Positions 26,252 through 35,138 of a stretch of 64,000 nt of DNA are shown here, in pieces. Both the position numbers and the translations under genes were made by a program. The notes beneath the pieces are model-generated. The model was not told the origin of the DNA and searched no databases. It was given only the letters and a program-made list of their open reading frames with translations. Position 1 is the first letter of the stretch. Each line of letters begins with the position of its first letter. The DNA is from Dokdonia sp. Hel_I_53 (GTDB taxonomy: Bacteria > Bacteroidota > Bacteroidia > Flavobacteriales > Flavobacteriaceae): positions 2,499,001 through 2,563,000 of the forward strand of contig NZ_VISL01000001.1 in assembly GCF_007827465.1 (NCBI RefSeq). Direction: 5' to 3'.

Positions 26252-28516
26252 CTACATATCATAAATGTAATCTCTTCTTTCAACTTCAATCGTATCTTTT
26301 TCCCTTTTAAACAAAAAACTCCAAAAGCCTCCAAATTTTCTTTCTTCTAGAATAGAGTTAGGGCAGTCTAGCTTTGCTATAACACGTTCGTTAATTTGAG
26401 GGAACCTAGCCTTTGTAATTTTATTAAATAGTGTGTCTTTATTCATTTTCTGTAAAAGTAATGCAGTAACTGGAAGAGCAGCATTTGCACCCTGGCCCAC
26501 TCTTGTACTTCTAAAACCTATTCTGTGATCATCATGTCCCACCCAAGTGACTGTAACTAGCTCTGGCATAACACCTACAAACCAAGCGTCTTTATTATCT
26601 TGAGTAGTTCCCGTTTTACCTCCTATGTCATTGTCAAGTCTATACTTATAGCGTAATCTACTTCCTGTACCGTAATTTGCAACTGATTTTAACATGTGAA
26701 CCATCGCTTCACGAGTGTCTGCTCTCAAAGCCTTATCTTTTCCTTCTTTTGGCCCAAAACGTTGCATCATATAACCCTCAGCATTTTCAATACGTTCTAG
26801 ATAATACGGTTCTACAGGCTTTCCCATATTTACAAATGCGGCATAAGCACCTGCCATCTCTGTGATGGTTAACTCTGCGGTCCCTAAAGCGATTGAAGGA
26901 ACCTTAGGTAATTCACTATTTATATTAAGAGCTCGAGCTAATGATACAACCCTATCAATACCAGTACGTTCTAAAATTTTTACACTTATCGCGTTAAGTG
27001 AATTTGTAAGTGCTCCGGTCATGCTGTACTGCAAACTATCATGTTTAGATTGATTTCCATTAGAAGGGCTCCAGTTGTCTAAATTTTCATAAATAACCTC
27101 TTTGCCAGAAATATATTCGCAAGGATCGACGCCTCTTTCTAAGGCAGCAGCATATACTATAGGCTTAAAAGTAGAACCTACTTGACGCTTACCATCCATA
27201 TGGTCATATTTAAAAGAGTCGTAGTTGAGCCCTCCTAACCACACGTTAATGGCACCGTTACTTGGATTAATTGCTAGTGTTCCTAGATTAAGTTGCTTAA
27301 GTTGGTGACGTAAGCTGTCTATGGTGCTGTAATTTACTTCTTGTTCTTTATCGTAGGTTGAAATAATCATAGTTCGCTTTCGCGAAAGCGTATCAAGTAT
27401 ATCTTTATGCCCAAGCCCTTTTTTACGTAAAGAGATATATTTAGGAAGAGCCGTAACATAAGATTTAAAAATTGGATCTTGATCCCTCCATGGAGCTCCC
27501 CATGCATACTCTTTCTCAAATTGTCCTTGTAAAACTTTCATATGCTCTTTTGCAGCCTCCTCTGCTAATTGTTGCATTTTAAGATCAATAGTGGTATAAA
27601 CTTTTAATCCACTAGCGTATAAATCATAGTCACGACCATTTACACTATTTAATCTGCACCAATCTAATAGTCTACGTTCTAATTTACTTAAGAAGTGCGG
27701 TGCGACACCAACTTTATTGTCTTTTAGGCCAAACTGCAAATGAAACTTTTCTTCGACTGTGCATTCATATAATTCATCTTCTAAAAAACCATATTTTTTC
27801 ATCTGGCTGAGCACAACATTCCTTCTTTTTTTACTGCGCTTAGGGTGAACCTCAGGATTGTAATAACTAGTGGCTTTTAACGTACCGATGAGTGTTGCTG
27901 CTTCTGCAATAGTGAGCTCTCCTGTGGATTTATTGAAAAACTTTTGGGATGCACTCTCTATACCGTATGTGTTGCCAGCAAATGGTACAATATTTAGGTA
28001 TAGTTCTAAGAGTTCATCTTTTGTGTAAAGATCTTCAATACGTCTGGCTGTAAACATTTCTTTTGTTTTCGCTACTGGAATACTTAGCATACCATAGTCT
28101 TCTCTATTAAAAAGGTTTTTTGCAATCTGTTGAGATAAAGTGCTTCCTCCTCCAGCGCGATCATTACTTAGTAATATAGATTTAATTAAAACCCTGCCTA
28201 AACTCTTATAATCTACGCCACTATGCTTTAAGAACCTAACATCTTCTGTGGCAATAAGTGCATTTATGACATGGGGAGGAATATCTTTAAAAGAAATAGG
28301 TTTCCTGTTGTATTGTGTAAACGTGGTGATGAGCTTTCCATTTCTATCATAAACTTCAGAAGGAGTGAATTTTGCAAGTCTTTTAATTGCAAGATCATTA
28401 GGGATTTTACCCCAAGCACCAAGATAAACAGAGCTTGTAAATAACAACAAAACACCTATTAAAGCGCTGAATGTGAGAAGTGTATATTTTAATATTTTCT
28501 TTGTTTTTTCCGTCAA
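26252..28516 (-). CDS. Penicillin-binding protein 1A (transglycosylase/transpeptidase)
   Basis: 754 residues. One N-terminal span (about 10-30), then the GT51 glycosyltransferase domain with ATEDVRFLKHSGVD, RAGGGSTLSQQIAKNL and a helical segment, and the transpeptidase domain with the catalytic Ser in GSTFKPIVYA, the SxN motif SLN, and the KTGTTQDNKDAWF box. It polymerises glycan strands and crosslinks peptidoglycan on the periplasmic side. A palindrome (27375-27390) sits between the two domains and encodes LSRKR. Convergent with folC. Confidence 0.95.
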   Translation of the reverse strand: MTEKTKKILKYTLLTFSALIGVLLLFTSSVYLGAWGKIPNDLAIKRLAKFTPSEVYDRNGKLITTFTQYNRKPISFKDIPPHVINALIATEDVRFLKHSGVDYKSLGRVLIKSILLSNDRAGGGSTLSQQIAKNLFNREDYGMLSIPVAKTKEMFTARRIEDLYTKDELLELYLNIVPFAGNTYGIESASQKFFNKSTGELTIAEAATLIGTLKATSYYNPEVHPKRSKKRRNVVLSQMKKYGFLEDELYECTVEEKFHLQFGLKDNKVGVAPHFLSKLERRLLDWCRLNSVNGRDYDLYASGLKVYTTIDLKMQQLAEEAAKEHMKVLQGQFEKEYAWGAPWRDQDPIFKSYVTALPKYISLRKKGLGHKDILDTLSRKRTMIISTYDKEQEVNYSTIDSLRHQLKQLNLGTLAINPSNGAINVWLGGLNYDSFKYDHMDGKRQVGSTFKPIVYAAALERGVDPCEYISGKEVIYENLDNWSPSNGNQSKHDSLQYSMTGALTNSLNAISVKILERTGIDRVVSLARALNINSELPKVPSIALGTAELTITEMAGAYAAFVNMGKPVEPYYLERIENAEGYMMQRFGPKEGKDKALRADTREAMVHMLKSVANYGTGSRLRYKYRLDNDIGGKTGTTQDNKDAWFVGVMPELVTVTWVGHDDHRIGFRSTRVGQGANAALPVTALLLQKMNKDTLFNKITKARFPQINERVIAKLDCPNSILEERKFGGFWSFLFKREKDTIEVERRDYIYDM
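27375..27390. repeat. 16-bp iterated palindrome (perfect), inside PBP1A gene
   Basis: CGCTTTCGCGAAAGCG; read as LSRKR (context DTLSRKRTMI), in the linker region between the two catalytic domains. Confidence 0.95.
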
Positions 28517-28703
28517 GATTTCTCTGTTTTTTTCAACCTACAAATTTCGCTTAATAACTGCTTTTAATAGTTTTCTTTAACCTTAGTTTAAAACTATATG
28601 TTATTTTGTCTTAATAAACGATCACTTTTTAAGAGGAATGGTGGCTTTGATAAAAATCTTTTATTTTAATGAGAAAACATTTTATTCTATAAAACTTTAA
28701 TTC

Positions 28704-28711
28704 TATATTTG
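28704..28711 (+). promoter_or_regulatory. Putative -7 box (TATATTTG) for the tRNA-Val pair
   Basis: Matches TAnnTTTG, 55 bases before the first tRNA. The rest of the 250-base gap after PBP1A (28517-28766) is AT-rich and I see nothing else in it. Confidence 0.6.
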
Positions 28712-28766
28712 CACCCGCAATAAGGGAAATAGCTAATGGAACTTATTGTTACTTGATAATTATTCA

Positions 28767-28841
28767 GGGCGCTTAGCTCAGTTGGTTCAGAGCACTTGGT
28801 TTACACCCAAGGGGTCAGGGGTTCGAATCCCTTAGCGCCCA
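28767..28841 (+). tRNA. tRNA-Val (anticodon UAC)
   Basis: Complete cloverleaf: acceptor GGGCGCT / AGCGCCC, D-stem GCTC/GAGC, anticodon stem CTTGG/CCAAG with loop TTTACAC, T-loop TTCGAAT. The 3' CCA is not fully encoded; A73 is followed by CA. Confidence 0.95.
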
Positions 28842-28911
28842 CAAGCAAGAAATGATCACTTGTTTAAAAATGATCTAATCGGATGTTCGGATTTCGATTC
28901 ACAAATGATTC

Positions 28912-28986
28912 GGGCGCTTAGCTCAGTTGGTTCAGAGCACTTGGTTTACACCCAAGGGGTCAGGGGTTCGAATCCCTTAGCGCCCA
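28912..28986 (+). tRNA. tRNA-Val (anticodon UAC), second identical copy
   Basis: Identical over all 75 bases to the copy at 28767, separated by 70 bases of unrelated AT-rich spacer. Probably one transcript ending at the hairpin that follows. Confidence 0.95.
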
Positions 28987-28990
28987 CAAA

Positions 28991-29025
28991 AAAATCTCGT
29001 TAGAAACTTCTAACGAGATTTTTTT
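28991..29025 (+). terminator. Rho-independent terminator of the tRNA-Val pair
   Basis: Strong stem ATCTCGTTAGA / TCTAACGAGAT with a 4-base loop, followed by a run of seven T. Confidence 0.9.
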
Positions 29026-29136
29026 ATTTGAGAGTGATTTTAAAAGAATTACTGTTTTAAATGACTAATATCTTTCGTAGTAATTATAATTCTTCCTCCC
29101 CAGTATTTTATATTTTCGATAAACTAATTACAATTT

Positions 29137-29898
29137 ATGGATCAAAGAATAGGAGTAGTTTTGTCTGGAGGAGGCCACCGAGGAGCTGCACATGCTGGAA
29201 TGCTTAAAGCTATGGAAGAATTTAACTTAGAACCAGATGTCATTTCTGGCTCAAGTGCAGGTGCCATTGTAGGAGCTATTTATGCAGCGGGTCATTCTCC
29301 TGAGACTATTTTAGATATTTTTAAAAATATCAAATTATTTTCCTTTTCATTTTATGCCAGACGAAAGGCTGGAATTATTGATTCTGAGCGTTTTGAGGAT
29401 ATTTTGAAACCATATTTCACATCAAACTCTTTTGAGAATCTCCAGAAAACATTATTAATAACTACAACAAATATTGTAAAAGGAGAGGTACGGGTTTTTG
29501 AAAAAGGTCCTCTGATACCATCCATTTTAGCAAGTGCAGCATTGCCTGGTATTTTTACGCCTATACCTATTGAGGACTCTTTATACTCAGACGGAGGAGT
29601 TTTAGATAATTTCCCAGTCAGTCCTTTATTAGGAAAGTCGTTAGATATTTATGGGAGCTACGTTTGTCCACTTAAAAAATTAAGTGTGAAAGATTTCAAA
29701 CATTCATATAACGTTATTGATAGAGCAGTAAACTTAATGATGCATAATACCTCTGTACAAAAATTTGAGTTATGCAAGATGGTCTTTAGTCCAGACTCAT
29801 TAGAGGAGTTTGGTCTTTTTAAAACAGGACAAGCAGATCGTATTTTTCAAATAGGGTATGATCATGCGAGTAAAAAACTAGCTGCACAGAAAATGTGA
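29137..29898 (+). CDS. Patatin-like phospholipase
   Basis: 253 residues. Oxyanion-hole motif SGGGHRGAAHAG at the N-terminus, nucleophile Ser in SGSSAGAIVG (GxSxG) near residue 39, and the dyad Asp in YSDGGVLDN near residue 151. Likely a cytoplasmic lipid acyl hydrolase; substrate unknown. No signal peptide. It ends one base from the stop of the convergent tolC-like gene. Confidence 0.92.
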   Translation: MDQRIGVVLSGGGHRGAAHAGMLKAMEEFNLEPDVISGSSAGAIVGAIYAAGHSPETILDIFKNIKLFSFSFYARRKAGIIDSERFEDILKPYFTSNSFENLQKTLLITTTNIVKGEVRVFEKGPLIPSILASAALPGIFTPIPIEDSLYSDGGVLDNFPVSPLLGKSLDIYGSYVCPLKKLSVKDFKHSYNVIDRAVNLMMHNTSVQKFELCKMVFSPDSLEEFGLFKTGQADRIFQIGYDHASKKLAAQKM

Positions 29899-29899
29899 G

Positions 29900-31306
29900 T
29901 TACAATCCAGCGACATTGTAAAGTTTTGCAACCGCTTTTAAAGACTCAACAGTGAGTGAGTTTCCTTTGAGTCTAGCATCTATTAACTTTTGCTCGCGTG
30001 TATTAATTAAAAATAAAGAGCTTTCCCCAAGAAAGAACTTACGTTCTTCTGCGACCACCAATGTCTCGTAATCATTTATAATATTTGAAATATAGGTATT
30101 CTGGATACTGAGCGAATTGATCTCGGCTTCAGTCGCGGTTAATTTATTTTTTATTGCTAGGGTTGTTGCTGTGCGCTCAAAGTTTGCATCTTTTACTTTT
30201 AGTGCAGCTAGCTGTAGATCACCGCGTTCTTTTCTTAAAAAAAGAGGAAAGCTCACGTCGACAAATGCTTTATAATTAGACGTGTTTAAATTATCAAAGG
30301 TATCTACCTCTGGTGTTAGAAAATTATACTGAATATTTACTTTAGGTAATAATTTATTTTTTTTCAAGAAACGCTCTACTTCAAGGCTATTTATTTTTGC
30401 AGTTAAACTTTCAAGTTTAGGGTGCTCTATTAGGATTGCATTTGTATCTGTAAGTCCTGCAATAGATAAGGAGTTATTTAATGATGTGGGAGTTGGGATC
30501 TGAGGTTGCGTATTATCATTAATTTCTAGAGGCAGTCCATCTAGCCAGATGTAGTTACTTACTTCTAATCGAGATTTTGTTGCTTTTAAAGATGCCGCTT
30601 CTAATGCGAGCTTTCTATTTTCTAATACTATACGAGCTTCTGTGATGTCTATTCTTGCTTTGTCACCCTCATTAACACTCCTTGTGACGGCATTCAGTCT
30701 CGTTTGAGCATTAGACAAAAAGCTTGTATAAATAATTTTTTCATTTTCATTTTTGAGCCAATTAAAATAAGCTAGGCTAGCTTCATATAAAATTTTGTTT
30801 ATAAGTAATCTGCGATCAGCTATAGATTGTTGTTGAAAGAATTTTGCTTTTTTTAAAGTAGCCATTCTCTCATTTATTAATAAACCTTGAGCTAGTGCAA
30901 ATGATACACCAGCGCTATAGAGTCCATCTTCCGGAACAGTTAAGTTAGGGTTTAAAAATTGACCTGTATTCTCCTCAAATGTTCCTTTTAATTCTACTCC
31001 ATACCAGGTTGGAATTTTGAAAGCTGTATAAAGTTGATCATAATAAGTAGTCCCTTTAAATTTTTTTCGATCATAATCTAGTTCTACTTTTGGGTCAAAT
31101 CCACCACGAGCTTTTAAAAGGTTTGCTTCACCAGCAGTAAGTACCAACTCTGCTTGTTTGATGAGAGGATGGTGTTTTTTTACGAATCCTATATATTCTT
31201 CAAAAGAAATAACATTTTCAGGTACAATAGGATTCTCTTGTGCTATTATCGCTTTCGCGAAAGCGAAAAAAGTGGCTACACATAAAATCTTCAAGAATAA
31301 TTTCAT
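29900..31306 (-). CDS. TolC-family outer-membrane efflux protein
   Basis: 468 residues with a signal peptide ending near IIAQ and two long helical repeats (about 60-260 and 290-460) rich in Ala, Leu, Lys and Glu, as in TolC-type channels. It is the last gene of a leftward TetR - ABC - HlyD - TolC operon and overlaps the HlyD stop by 4 bp. It would form the outer-membrane exit duct of the export machine. The iterated palindrome at 31250-31265 lies inside the signal peptide and encodes AFAKA (residues 15-19). Confidence 0.88.
   Translation of the reverse strand: MKLFLKILCVATFFAFAKAIIAQENPIVPENVISFEEYIGFVKKHHPLIKQAELVLTAGEANLLKARGGFDPKVELDYDRKKFKGTTYYDQLYTAFKIPTWYGVELKGTFEENTGQFLNPNLTVPEDGLYSAGVSFALAQGLLINERMATLKKAKFFQQQSIADRRLLINKILYEASLAYFNWLKNENEKIIYTSFLSNAQTRLNAVTRSVNEGDKARIDITEARIVLENRKLALEAASLKATKSRLEVSNYIWLDGLPLEINDNTQPQIPTPTSLNNSLSIAGLTDTNAILIEHPKLESLTAKINSLEVERFLKKNKLLPKVNIQYNFLTPEVDTFDNLNTSNYKAFVDVSFPLFLRKERGDLQLAALKVKDANFERTATTLAIKNKLTATEAEINSLSIQNTYISNIINDYETLVVAEERKFFLGESSLFLINTREQKLIDARLKGNSLTVESLKAVAKLYNVAGL
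31250..31265. repeat. 16-bp iterated palindrome (perfect), inside TolC signal peptide
   Basis: CGCTTTCGCGAAAGCG; read as AFAKA within TFFAFAKAIIAQ, near the signal-peptidase site. Confidence 0.95.
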
Positions 31307-32658
31307 TTCTTAGCTATTTTTGAAGTTTTAGCATTTTCTGGAGTGTAATAATCTGCGGGAAATCCGTTGAGTCTTCGCCATAATTCATACCAAATAGGGA
31401 CGTCATTGAGAAGAGCAATGGTACGCGCACCAGAACCTACTCTAACATTTTGTGGCCATTTTTCCCCTTCCTTATCAGGGGCCACCAAAACTCGAAATTT
31501 ACCATTAGGGCTTATAAAAGTTTCAACCGCTACAACCTTACCGCCATAGGTGCCAAAAGAAGCGTCTGGCCATCCTGAAAAAACGATTGCTGGCCACCCA
31601 TCAAACTGAACCCTAATTTTTTCACCTGTATGAATAAGAGGTAGGTCAATGGGAGCAACAAAGGTCTCTACAGCAAGGTCGTAATCTGAGGGCATAATAC
31701 CCACAAGTTGTTCTCCTTCTTTAAAGGTTTCTCCTAATCCCGCTTTGATAGCTTTATTAATATACCCGTTTTGAGGCGCAGTAATGTATAGCAAAGCACT
31801 GCGTAATTCATAATTAGTGCTCGCATTTTCTAATTTGCTTACTTGGGCTTCTGTATCATATTGAGCTGCGGTCGCTGTAGATCTATCACTTTGGGCTTTA
31901 CTTATTTTTTCTGCATAGCTTGCATTTGTACGATTTATTTCGAGAGAACTGTTAAGCACACTGTTTCTACTTGAAAGTAATTTATTTTCTTGTGATATTA
32001 ACTTGGCCTCAGTCTCCTGTAATTTAAGGCGTTTATCTTCTACATCTGCGGTAGATTTTAAACCTTCTTGAGCTAGTGTGGCTGTTCGATTGTATTGTTT
32101 TTGAGCAATATCTCTATTTGTTGTTGCGGCTACCAGATCAATACTATCACTTTGTACTTTTAAAAGAGCTTGCTTAAGCTTATTCTCTGCTTGCTGTAAT
32201 TTTAAATCACGCTCTTTTACTAATGCAGCGAGCTGGTTTCCTAGTGCCTGCACCTTAGATTTATAAGAACCTACTGCATTACTTTTTGCATCACGCTGTT
32301 GGCGGGTGCGTTCTGCAAGTAGCGGGTCTTGGTACTCATTTTTTATTTCAGAAATACGTAAGATGGTATCTCCTTTTGCTACATAATCTCCTTCTCTGAC
32401 ATACCATTGTTCTACTCTTCCTGGGATGGGTGATTGTATGGTTTGTGGACGTTGTTCTGGAGTAAGTGTAGTAACGTACCCTTGCCCATTAACATTTTGT
32501 GTCCAGGGAAGGAATAAAATAATAAACCCTATAACAGCAAATGCTATAAGAAATCTATTAAAGTATTTAAAATGTCTGGTTTTATGCGCTTTCGCGAAAG
32601 CGGAATACCCCCTTACATCTACCTTTTTATTAAGTTGGTTATTAGAAATATTAAGCAT
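31303..32658 (-). CDS. HlyD-family membrane fusion (periplasmic adaptor) protein
   Basis: 451 residues. One N-terminal span (about 36-52), a biotinyl-lipoyl-like half motif (GRVEQWYVREGDYVAKGD), a long coiled-coil (about 115-280) and the closing barrel (ITAPQNGYINKA, then a beta-domain). It links the inner-membrane ABC protein to the TolC-like duct. It starts 3 bp after the ABC stop and overlaps the tolC start by 4 bp. A palindrome (32587-32602) encodes AFAKA in the cytoplasmic N-terminus. Confidence 0.9.
   Translation of the reverse strand: MLNISNNQLNKKVDVRGYSAFAKAHKTRHFKYFNRFLIAFAVIGFIILFLPWTQNVNGQGYVTTLTPEQRPQTIQSPIPGRVEQWYVREGDYVAKGDTILRISEIKNEYQDPLLAERTRQQRDAKSNAVGSYKSKVQALGNQLAALVKERDLKLQQAENKLKQALLKVQSDSIDLVAATTNRDIAQKQYNRTATLAQEGLKSTADVEDKRLKLQETEAKLISQENKLLSSRNSVLNSSLEINRTNASYAEKISKAQSDRSTATAAQYDTEAQVSKLENASTNYELRSALLYITAPQNGYINKAIKAGLGETFKEGEQLVGIMPSDYDLAVETFVAPIDLPLIHTGEKIRVQFDGWPAIVFSGWPDASFGTYGGKVVAVETFISPNGKFRVLVAPDKEGEKWPQNVRVGSGARTIALLNDVPIWYELWRRLNGFPADYYTPENAKTSKIAKK
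32587..32602. repeat. 16-bp iterated palindrome (perfect), inside HlyD-type gene
   Basis: CGCTTTCGCGAAAGCG; read as AFAKA (context GYSAFAKAHKT), before the membrane span. Confidence 0.95.
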
Positions 32659-32661
32659 CCC

Positions 32662-34323
32662 TTATTTATTTGTTGAATTAATTTTGCCGCCCTTTAGATG
32701 AATATGTGTAGGGCACATATGATCCCAATCCTTGTTATTGCTTGCAACTACCAATGCCCAATTACGATCTGGATGAACTAAATATTCCATAATAGAATAA
32801 GCCTCGCTAGTTTCAAAATGTTCTAAAGCATCTTTAAGTAGTAGTAACTTAGGTTCATGTATTATTGCTCGCGCAAGTAAGATGCGTTTTGAAATCGTAT
32901 GAGGGATTTGTTGCCCTTCTGGGAAAAGAATAGTTTCTAGTCCATTTACTTGACGCCTTACGAAGGATTGTAATCCTACAATACGGATGACTTCATTTAT
33001 TCGCTCTTTAGTGATTTGCTCGTTGCCAAAGCTGATATTTTCCAAGATAGTGCCTTCAAATGGATTTTGTTCTGGGAGTACTTGTCCAATATTAGATCTA
33101 TATGCATTGGGTTTCATTCCTTTGAAAGAATAGTCGTTTACATATAAAACGCCATTTGTAGGCTCAATTACTCCAGATAGAAGTTTAAGTAATGTAGTTT
33201 TTCCAGAACCTGAAGCACCATGTATCAATATGCGATCTTTAGAATTTATGTGGAGGTTAAAATTTTCTAGAATATTTCCTGCTTCTGGTCTAGCATAACT
33301 CACATCTTCCATTTCTATATGTAATCTCGAATGATTTTGAAAAGGATTTGTACCATCTTGGGGTTCTAGTTTTTTATCTACTACTTGGCCAATTTTTTCA
33401 AGAGATGTAAGAACATCATAGAAACTCTCTAATCCAGTAATGAGCTTTTCTACAGAGCTTATCACAAGAAGAATGATTATTTCTGCTGCAACAAATTGTC
33501 CAATGTTCATCTGTTGATTGAGAACTAACAGACCACCTATAATCAATAGCCCTGCAGTAACCAGAATTTTAAAACCAATCATTTGTATAAACTGTAGTAC
33601 TAAAATTCTAAAGTGACTTTCACGAGCTTCAAGGTACTTCTCAGTTAGATAGTTGTTACGATCCATTGCTAGTTTTGTACGACCTGATAGTTTAAAGCTT
33701 ATTAAAGATCGCGCAACCTCTTGTAGCCAGTGTGCAACCATGTACTTACTTTTTGATTCCGAAAGGCTTGTATCTAATCCTTTTCTTGCTGTAAACTTAA
33801 AAACTAAATAAACTAGTAATACTAATAGAAACCCATAAATAATAAAGAAGGGATGGTAAAAGGAAAGTAAGATTAGCCCAAAGAAAATCTGCAGGATGGC
33901 TGCTGGGAAATCTAAAAGGATTTTTGATAATCCTTTTTGTACGGTCAATGTATCAAAAAACCTATTGGCAAGTTCGGGAGGGTAGTAATTATGTAGTTCG
34001 CTCATTTTTAGCTTTGGAAACCTATAGGCAAACTCAAAAGAGGAGCGAGTAAAAATCTTTTGTTGAATGTTTTCTAAAATACGAACCTGCATTAATTGTA
34101 AAATACCTTGAAAAGCCACCCCTAGTGTAACTAATACCACAAGAACAATCCAAGATGTACTCACCTGAGCTCCCTGTATTAAATTTATAATAGCTTGTAT
34201 ACCTAGCGGAAGTGTTAGGGCTACTAAACCAGCAAAAATTGCATAAAGCAATATCTGTTTAAGGTCGCGCTTGTCGAGCTCTAACATATTTACAAAACGT
34301 TCCCAAGGAGTCATGTCTTTCAT
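32662..34323 (-). CDS. ABC exporter (membrane plus ATPase domain) with eroded nucleotide-binding motifs
   Basis: 553 residues. N-terminal exporter membrane domain with about six spans (residues 20-300), then one nucleotide-binding domain. Walker A is intact (GASGSGKTTLL, near residue 370) and a Q-loop-like LPEQNPFEG is present. The signature LSGGQ is replaced by a stretch reading IPHTISKRILLARAI, Walker B reads LLLLKDALEHFE where the catalytic Glu after Asp is Ala, and the H-loop His appears to be Asn (VASNNKDW). No peptidase C39 domain. With HlyD and TolC partners it resembles a type I secretion or drug/peptide export unit; cargo unknown. Confidence 0.88.
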   Translation of the reverse strand: MKDMTPWERFVNMLELDKRDLKQILLYAIFAGLVALTLPLGIQAIINLIQGAQVSTSWIVLVVLVTLGVAFQGILQLMQVRILENIQQKIFTRSSFEFAYRFPKLKMSELHNYYPPELANRFFDTLTVQKGLSKILLDFPAAILQIFFGLILLSFYHPFFIIYGFLLVLLVYLVFKFTARKGLDTSLSESKSKYMVAHWLQEVARSLISFKLSGRTKLAMDRNNYLTEKYLEARESHFRILVLQFIQMIGFKILVTAGLLIIGGLLVLNQQMNIGQFVAAEIIILLVISSVEKLITGLESFYDVLTSLEKIGQVVDKKLEPQDGTNPFQNHSRLHIEMEDVSYARPEAGNILENFNLHINSKDRILIHGASGSGKTTLLKLLSGVIEPTNGVLYVNDYSFKGMKPNAYRSNIGQVLPEQNPFEGTILENISFGNEQITKERINEVIRIVGLQSFVRRQVNGLETILFPEGQQIPHTISKRILLARAIIHEPKLLLLKDALEHFETSEAYSIMEYLVHPDRNWALVVASNNKDWDHMCPTHIHLKGGKINSTNK

Positions 34324-34338
34324 ATCTTAATGCTTTCT

Positions 34339-35013
34339 TTAGTATTGATTAATAGCTTTAAAAACTAGATCACTGTAAAAATTTTCTATGGTTTTTTGTC
34401 CTTCTTTCACATTTGTAAGAGAGGGCAAATGCTCTGCAAAATAGCGTTGATGATGGGCACCTTCTATTACCGTAGATATGAGCATGTGAGGAAAATCATA
34501 ATCAGGATTAAGCTCTAAAACAATGTCACTTATGCGTTGTACAACACGTTTGTAAGTTTTATAATAACCCTTTTGATTTTCTTTATCAATATCTTTAGTG
34601 TGGTACGCTTTTGAAGATTCTGCTATAATAATGCGATGTAGCTTGACTTCATTCACAAAAGATACATTAGTATCTTGTGTAATCTTTTTTGTAATGAGTT
34701 GTAGAGCATTGCGCAATTTTATTTTTGGATCGAAAACATTTGTAATAGAAAAGAGAAGCCTATATTCAACCCAACTCCAATACCAACTTATTAAATACAC
34801 TAATAGTGAATGTTTACTTTCAAAGTATCGGTATATAGAACTTTCGTTTGAAGAAATTCGTACGCCTAATTTTTTGAAGGTAAAAGATTCAAAACCAAGT
34901 TCATCTATGAGCTCAATGCTCTCACTCACAATCTTACGCCCTAAATCTGTACTTTCAGGATTGCGGAGGTATAGAGCTGGATTAATGGTGATTTGTATTT
35001 GTAATTGATCCAT
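34339..35013 (-). CDS. TetR-family transcriptional regulator
   Basis: 224 residues. A TetR helix-turn-helix lies at about residues 25-70 (SIELIDELGFESFTFKKLG then SNESSIYRYFESKHSLL). The remainder is an all-helical ligand/dimer domain. It is first in the leftward export operon, and a 13-bp-arm palindrome sits 6 bases upstream of its ATG, so autoregulation and control of the ABC-HlyD-TolC genes is likely. The ligand is unknown. Confidence 0.9.
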   Translation of the reverse strand: MDQLQIQITINPALYLRNPESTDLGRKIVSESIELIDELGFESFTFKKLGVRISSNESSIYRYFESKHSLLVYLISWYWSWVEYRLLFSITNVFDPKIKLRNALQLITKKITQDTNVSFVNEVKLHRIIIAESSKAYHTKDIDKENQKGYYKTYKRVVQRISDIVLELNPDYDFPHMLISTVIEGAHHQRYFAEHLPSLTNVKEGQKTIENFYSDLVFKAINQY

Positions 35014-35019
35014 AATGTA

Positions 35020-35048
35020 AATTTATAATAGTAATACTATTATAAATT
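35020..35048. promoter_or_regulatory. Probable TetR operator palindrome
   Basis: Perfect inverted repeat, 13-bp arms (AATTTATAATAGT / ACTATTATAAATT) around a 3-base spacer, in the divergent gap between the tetR-type gene and the unknown gene at 35139. Unrelated to the iterated CGCG palindrome. Confidence 0.7.
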
Positions 35049-35082
35049 ATTGTTTAACTTTAATTTATGAGTTTTTTTGTTA

Positions 35083-35098
35083 CGCTTTCGCGAAAGCG
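35083..35098. repeat. 16-bp iterated palindrome (perfect), in a 5' leader
   Basis: CGCTTTCGCGAAAGCG between the operator and the start of the unknown gene. The frame is open through it from 35067 (LSRKR), but I regard this as untranslated leader. Confidence 0.93.
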
Positions 35099-35138
35099 AA
35101 GTTCCCCTACATACTTTTTTAATTATGCAATCATTAAC

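Noticed and set aside
28767..28986. Tandem direct repeat of about 75 bases
   Set aside because: Fully explained by two identical tRNA-Val genes; not a CRISPR or mobile element.
35067..35138. In-frame extension of the unknown gene that would translate the palindrome as LSRKR
   Set aside because: The residues are unlike the rest of the protein and later ATGs exist at 35139 and 35187; I treat it as leader, though it cannot be excluded.
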